Shown piece by piece: positions 57,981-64,000 of a stretch of DNA of 64,000 nt. The position numbers and the translations under genes are program-made. The DNA lies in assembly GCF_001876935.1 (NCBI RefSeq), contig NC_033803.1:31153358-31217357 (forward strand). Direction: 5' to 3'. Under the pieces are notes generated by a model. That model saw only the letters and a list, made by a program, of their open reading frames with translations. It did not search any database and had not been told where the DNA came from. The stretch comes from Asparagus officinalis (Eukaryota; Streptophyta; Magnoliopsida; Asparagales; Asparagaceae). Within the stretch, counting starts at the first letter, position 1. Each line of letters starts with the position of its first letter.

Positions 57981-58989
57981 CAACTTTTGTGTAAACTGTG
58001 GGAAGGTTTAACCAAGTGGCGGCTTGAGACAATCCTAACTTTTATAGGTTTGATCGTTCAATTTGGGTGGATGCCTTTCATTTATTAAAAGAAAATTCTG
58101 ATTTTGAAAGTGGACCTCTCGTTCATTGAATGAATCAAGAGGGGATTTCAGTTTTGGTCCTATCTACAGGAAGATTTGACCAAGAAATAGTGGGATTGAA
58201 TGTACAAATAACAGTGGGAATGTTGATATGTACAAATCACTCAGTGGGGGTCTTCGGTGTCAAGTGACAGAGACTTACTATGAAGAGGTTCGACTATCAC
58301 CATAGATCATCAGATTATGATTTCAAGTGCTGTGTCAGGACTTTAACAATGGGAGAGTTAAGTACATAGACACAGTGGGAGTTAGGGTAGACCCAATTAC
58401 GAAGAATTTTGTGGACTCACTGTTAATTAATTTAATCAGTGAGGGATTTTATGGTGAAAGACCGTGAATCATTTAGCACTCCACAATTACACTATAGGAG
58501 TTTCGTGAGGAAAGATTGACTGAATGAAGTCATCAAATCTCATCTCGACGCAAGAAGGCTCCAAAATATAGTGGGAGTGGGTGGAATTTATCCTGGCGAC
58601 TGAAATCAACCAAGGATTATGGACAAAGGAAGGAAGATTTTTTGTTATCTTTCACTTTGCAAGAGAATCCTAGTTATCCGGAAGATACCGATGACCAAAA
58701 AGGGTTTAACTAAAAGGCAGATGAACTGTGTTTCATCCTTGAAGGACCTCAGAGTCACAATGGGAGCTTCATGAGGGAAGATTGACTTAATGAAGTCATT
58801 GAATCTCATCTCAACGAAAGTGCTCCGAAAATCACAGTGGGATGGTTTTAATCATCTTGTGTAAATGATTAAATACACACAGTTAGGAGGTCCTTAATTA
58901 TTATTTTTCTATGTTGTGATTAAGAATGAATTATTCGGATGATTGGTCTCCATCCTGAATAATCAGCCGATCTCAGGTTATCCTTAAAA
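57981..58989. other. Non-coding region between repeat arrays and F integrase
   Basis: No gene. A ~85-bp segment (GGAAAGATTGACT...ATGAAGTCAT) appears at about 58,491 and 58,759, and GTGGGA-type phrases recur. Probably the 3' untranslated region of element F. Confidence 0.5.
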
Positions 58990-61478
58990 ATACCATGGAT
59001 AGCATTCTCTAGGAACTTCCCATTAAATAGGTTATCACGAACGTATTAGGGACAGTACTTTTGTAGACACTTCCTATTTATTGGTATCATAAGTTTATCA
59101 CCGTTTTGGGTGACCAAGCGATATGGGCCATTCGAGTAAACTGTTTCTACCACGAACGATCCTTCCCATTTGGGTTGGAATTTGTCCTTCATCTTGGAAT
59201 TGAGAATCATTAGTCGTCGAACGACGACAAGGACCAAGTCTCCTTTCTTAAAGCTCTACTGTCGGGCTTTCTTATCGAAAGCCCTGAAAATTCTAGCTTG
59301 ATAAAATTGAATTTGCTACTGAGCTTCTAAGCAATTTTAATCTAACATCTCGAGTTCTTCAAGACGTTTTTTATGTTGTTCATCGGTCATCATCCCTGTT
59401 GCGAGAGAAATACGCAGGGATGGAATTTGAATCTCTAATAGGAGGACGGCTTCGCACCCATATACCAGAGAATACGGGGTTGCCCCAGTAGGCGTGCGGA
59501 CTGTGGTGCGATAGACCCAGAGAACTTTGCCAAGTTTATCATCCCATTCTTGTTTGTTAGTTTTCACGAGCTTCGACAAAATCTTTATGATTGTCATGTT
59601 GAAGGCCTCAGGCAATCCGTTTGTAGTGGGATTGTATACTGTTGACGAGACGTCTTTAATTCTAAGCTTCCCACAGAATTTGATAAAAGCGTAACTGACA
59701 AACTTAGGGCTGTTGTTATGCACGATTCACCTCGGAACATCATACTGATAGATAATGTGGTGTTTGATGAATATGACAACATTACTCGTCTTCACTTCTT
59801 TAAGCGGAATTGCTTCGGTCCACTTGGAAAAGTAATCAGTAATAGCCAGGATGAAGTGGTTACCTTTAACCGACTGTGGGAAAATAGGACCGACAATGTC
59901 CATTCCCCATGTCTCAAATGGCCATGAAGTAGCCGAAGGGTGCAAATGTTTCAGGGGCTGGTGCCTATAATTTGTATGTACTTGACACGTAACGTATGGC
60001 ATCGCCAGGCGTAGTTAACTGCATCCTTGGCCATGGTTGGCTAATAATATCCCATTCTTCTTTGTCGATCGCAGAGTTTGGGATCGGGTTGGTATGCACC
60101 ATAGGCTTCATCATGCGCTTCCTTAAGAGCTTCCTCCGCCTATTTGGTTGAAAGACATCGGAGTAGCAAACCGTTGTATGCATGACGACACAACGTCTGG
60201 GTTGCCGTATTATAACAAAATATCGGTGCTTTTCACTGGACCGACTCTCTTTCTTTTATATCTTCTGGTAAAATATCATGCAAGATATAATCAATAATAG
60301 GGAAATGCCTATCTCGGGGTTCGAGCTCAATTCTGGTCACGTGCGCTTCTTTGGTATCTAAGGCGCACTCTGGTATGAAGAGTTGGTGAGTTCTCACGGT
60401 GACCAATTATTCTGTTTCGGAAGGTTGTGCTAGAGATACTGCTAATGTCGTCAGTGTATCTGCATATGCATTTTGGAGATGCGGGATGTACTCGATAAAA
60501 AATCCTTCAAACAAGTCTGCCATCTCGACGACCGCTTTGTGGTACAGAATTAGTCTCTGGTTTATAACTTTGTACTCTCCATGTATTTGGTTGACTATTA
60601 GTTGAGAATCACCAAAAGCTTCAAGATACTCGACCCCCGGCTCTTTGGCAAAATTGAGTCCAATGAGTAGCACGTTGTACTCAGCTACATTGTTGAAGCA
60701 TTTTTCAATTAATGAGTACGCTCGGGGTATCACATGCTTCTTTAGGGAAACTAGGACAACTTTGACTCTCGTAGAGATTTTAGAATTACCAGGAGCACTC
60801 GTCACATTGGTCGCTCGAGAAGCACCGTCGAAGTACAATTACCATACTTGATGATACAAGGTAGTGTTAACTTCGTGGGTTTCATCCGATAAATCTTCAT
60901 ATAATTCAGCTATGTCCGTTGTAGTGTTAGCCGCCAGAAGATTACAAATCGTCTATCCTTTAACCAGCTTTTGTTGCTTGAAGTGCATGTCATATTGGGA
61001 TATGAGCAAGGCCCATTTTGCTAAACACTATTTCATGGAGGCCGATTGTGTCATGAATACCTGGACTGGGTTAACATTAGAGATGACTAAATCGTCTTTC
61101 CAACGAGGTAGTATCGCATCTTTTGGATGGCGAACACCAAAGCGAGGCGTTCCTTCTCAATTATTGGGTACCGAGATTCGGTACCCACCAAGTTTGAGTT
61201 AGGTAATATATTGCATGTTCATGACTGTTGTCATCATCTTGTGTGAGTGAAGCACTTAACGAGTGGTTCATCGCCTTGATGTAAATCAAGAATGGTTTAC
61301 CCGACTTTGGTGCTACACGAACAGGAGGATTTGAGAGATATGCTTTGATATATTCAAAAGCCTTTTGACAGGCGTTGTCCCATATAAAAGATACACTCTT
61401 CTTTGTGAGCTTTGAGAATGGTTGGCATTTTCCGAATAGGTTCGATATGAATCACTGGATGTAAGCGATGATACCAAT
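58990..61478 (-). pseudogene. Element F: Tat-lineage gypsy pol (RT end, RNase H, second RNase H, integrase)
   Basis: Minus strand, right to left. RT thumb (FGKCQPFSKLTKKSVSFIWDN, about 61,440-61,390) and first RNase H with many stops (to about 60,860). Second RNase H, 60,838-60,407, a clean 143-codon frame with all four acidic residues (Y-F-D-G-A-S, A-E-Y-N, G-D-S-Q, N-A-Y-A-D). Integrase: linker piece 60,183-59,965; core WGMDIVGPIFPQ and ITDYFSKW (60,002-59,727); then 59,723-59,337 where the second catalytic Asp site reads H-N-N, but NPTTNGLPEAFN keeps the Glu; C-terminal piece with FQPKWEGSFVV ending near 59,046. The second RNase H is diagnostic of the Tat lineage. Confidence 0.9.
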
Positions 61479-63102
61479 TGTTAGACCCTAGAGGGGGGTG
61501 ATTAAGGTCTTATGCTAATCTAATCTGATTATATGCCAATAAAAATAATTAACAAGTTATCCTAGCAAGTATGAAATATAACAACTATATAAGCTAGGAT
61601 AAGCAATATGAATAATGAGATATATCCTATATGATGAATATATATATATGCAAGGATATATAAACTAACACAAGATGATATATCCTATCAATATGATATA
61701 TGTATATGCAAGGATATAAAACTAACACAAGGGGTAAACTATATGAACTACACAGTGGATCATATAAATAATGAGCTAATGACAATGGCGACAAGAAATA
61801 TAAACACAAGTATAAATAAACGTCAAAGCACACTCAAACACAAGATATGATCACGGAGTTCGGACCTTCCGTCCTACGTCTCCGCTCCCCACTCCCGGAG
61901 AGAAATCCACTATCACAACCGGGTTTTCTACGTTCACCCGAATAACGTTTACACCTCACAGTGTCGGTTTTCAAGAGAACTCAATTAAGCACAACTCAAT
62001 GTTATAATCTCTCACAACCCTAATATATTATGTATGCAAATACAATAAGCTCAAAGGTTGTGTATGTAAACAAAGAGTGAAATCAAATCTAACTCAAATA
62101 GCAAACTAGCAATAATAAGAATATGAAAATCAATAATGAAATTGCTAGAGAAAAGAGTTAGAAAACTTCTCTATGAACACAAAGAAGAGGATGAAGAAGA
62201 TTGAGAATGATCCCTCAATCTGCAGTGAAAACTTCCTCCTTTGTAAACAGAAACCCAAACTTAAACAAACAGTAAAAACCTTAAACCCTTGTTTAAAAAC
62301 TTTTCTTAGCTCATTGATAACTGAGATCAAGGAGGGTATTTATAACCTCCAAAACCTCAGCCAACAACCCCAAGCAAAAAGACAAAAACAGCCCCAAAAA
62401 AAATCAGCATCAGAAACAATAAGCCGTTGGGAACCAACGGATATATTGGCGGTCGACCGGAAATTCCTGCGCCGCCGATAGCAGCTTCATCGCCGGACGG
62501 TCGACGGACATAACTACTCTGCTGCCCTCACTGACCCGGTGAACATATGAGCGGTCGACCGAATCGGTTGACCGAATCTGATGACATGAAAATCTGATTT
62601 TGAAAACTGTTTTTCTGATTTTTAAAACCCTGCTTTTAAAAATTATCAAATAAATTTCAAAAATGTAAAAACTTTGGGGAATGATATGTAAGACATGATA
62701 ATAAACATGCTACAATGATTCGTTTCAAAAAGGACTTCCTAAAATGAAAAATATCATTATTTGTAAAAATAGTCCAAAAACACCGAAATGTAAACATTAT
62801 GATATTTACATATACTACCAATGTTTTAAACTCTGCGGCACATGATTTTGTAGACTTAATAAAATATATGTTATATGATTATTGTATAGTACCAAAAACA
62901 TAAGATATCGTATATTTCACAAATACATTAGAGAATGAAACATAGGAGATGTAATACTGAATATATTTGTTTCATATCTAAGTAGTTAAACCAAATCACA
63001 TAATAAATATGAAATATGTGATTTCATATTATCAACATGAAACCCAATAGCCATGCATCGTATATATATAAAACTATATAATGCATAGAAACCAAACTTA
63101 TG

Positions 63103-63143
<41 letters not shown>

Positions 63144-63489
63144 ATATATATATGAAGAAACCAAGTAATTGTGTGTGTAATGATATTGAGCTTAGAGTAT
63201 CTAACACACATAATATAAAATCTAAACTAGATTATCCAAGCTGATCTTGATCTTTATTGAGCTCAACTTGGTATACATTGCGGATGAAGCTTGAACTTGA
63301 TCTTTAACTTGAATTGCAAGGCTTCACCGACATTCCGCCAACCTCCTTTGGATATCATCGTTGAAGCTCTATTCCATCCATCCTCTAACTACGTTGTTTG
63401 TCTATAATAAATAAGAAAACACAAATACTAGACAAACAACATTAGTGGTAAATTGTTTGTTAAACATTATCAAAACAAGAAGGCTAACA
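61479..63489 (-). repeat. B4: B-family LTR (2,011 bp)
   Basis: Starts TGTTAGACCC and ends AGGCTAACA on the plus strand, like the B3 LTRs. Motifs at 62,450, 62,498 (one base off), 62,552 and 62,565 (TTGA variant). The left flank ATACCAAT resembles the first bases of the primer site but runs straight into F coding sequence; the flanking pentamers (CCAAT, ACCCT) do not match. It is either a recombined solo LTR or the 5' LTR of an element that lost its inside. Confidence 0.8.
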
Positions 63490-63740
63490 ACCCTAACACC
63501 CAACTGCAGTATGAGGGTAGTCTAATTGATGGAATGAGGGGGTAGTTTTGGACAATCACGGGAGGCACAGGCGCCCACTTTTCGCTTCCGCATTAGAGTC
63601 CCCCACTTCGGAAGACACTTGCCTATTGCAAGTAACACTGCACTACTAATGCGGCGATTCTAGGGTTTAATGTCAACTCCTCGGGATTACGCCTCATTAG
63701 AGGCCATTTAAAATTTGGGGAATCTTCAAAAAGGACTCGC
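63490..63740. other. Unassigned sequence right of B4
   Basis: A GC-richer stretch without a recognised repeat. I see no gene in it before the start codon at 63,741. Confidence 0.4.
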
Positions 63741-64000
63741 ATGCCCGGCTTTAAAGAGTTCCAGTGTGCAAAGGAGGCTGTGGAGGAAGAAGGAGCTCAA
63801 GCTTCAAGTCCCCACGAGACTTACCAGGAAATACTTGTGAAACTTGGTGAGGGTACGCCTCGTGGGTCTCCTTGTATTGAAGAATACGAGAGTCACATGC
63901 CCGCTACTACTGGAGAAGGCGTGGCTTTCGAGACTGAAGCTGCTGCTGGTGAACCAGTGGAGCTCGTTCATGTCGACGAGTCTCTTGAGCGTCTGCGACA
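63741..64000 (+). CDS. Open frame running off the window, unknown product
   Basis: ATG at 63,741 opens a frame of at least 86 codons without a stop to the window end. The start (MPGFKEFQCAKEAVEEEGAQ) is acidic, rich in Glu and Ala, with no recognisable domain. GC content and the absence of stops contrast with the AT-rich surroundings. It could be the first exon of a host gene or an additional frame of an LTR element. No ribosome-context or promoter feature decides this. Confidence 0.4.
   Translation, partial: MPGFKEFQCAKEAVEEEGAQASSPHETYQEILVKLGEGTPRGSPCIEEYESHMPATTGEGVAFETEAAAGEPVELVHVDESLERLR

Noticed and set aside
57422..57994. Two related small frames suggesting a duplicated gene
   Set aside because: They are shadows of the ~152-bp tandem repeat and have no start context or domain.

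Overview
The window is plant nuclear DNA, very probably eudicot heterochromatin. It is AT-rich and almost entirely LTR retrotransposons in nested, decayed stacks, with one hAT DNA transposon and little that could be host gene. Lineage evidence: tRNA-iMet primer sites (TGGTATCAGAGC), Ty3/gypsy gag-pol of chromovirus (Tekay/Del-like) and Tat type, a copia-type gag with CCHC knuckles, and a plant mobile domain (PMD) gene. No species can be named.

Left half (1-32,600), my family names. A (1-3,002, minus) is a gag-protease-only gypsy element with 671-bp LTRs. It sits in the gag of B1, a copia-like gag-only element (plus) with ~2.1-kb LTRs. C1 (5,516-15,860, plus) is a full-length chromovirus inside the 3' LTR of B1 with a perfect ATGTG target duplication. 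B1 and a complete B2 (17,722-24,458, TTATC duplication) both interrupt the integrase region of C2, another chromovirus (3' LTR 25,181-27,744). C2 in turn interrupts the RNase H of an older gypsy element D, whose 2.9-kb 3' LTR ends at 32,600.

Middle (32,601-49,079). A truncated hAT transposon is followed by a group of E elements. E1 (left of a 1,000-N gap) and E2 (right of it, inverted) each carry a PMD gene running antisense to the LTR, with its own TATA box, conserved introns and a degenerate CTGGTT repeat array just upstream of the TATA box. E2 has an intact 759-codon main exon; E1 is frameshifted. E3 contributes a gag-like frame and a 5' LTR.

Right part (49,080-64,000). B3 (minus) is a second gag-only copia-like element. 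An LTR-like block related to E follows, then three successive tandem-repeat families, then a decayed Tat-lineage pol (F, minus, with a second RNase H), a B-type LTR (B4), and an open reading frame starting at 63,741 that runs off the window.

Most notable: (1) the antisense, spliced PMD gene with its own promoter inside LTR elements; (2) arrays of the palindrome CGGTCGACCG in the LTRs of three unrelated families, the clusters nearest the promoter lying ~90-250 bp upstream of the TATA box; (3) several exact 70-bp tandem duplications that look like assembly overlaps.
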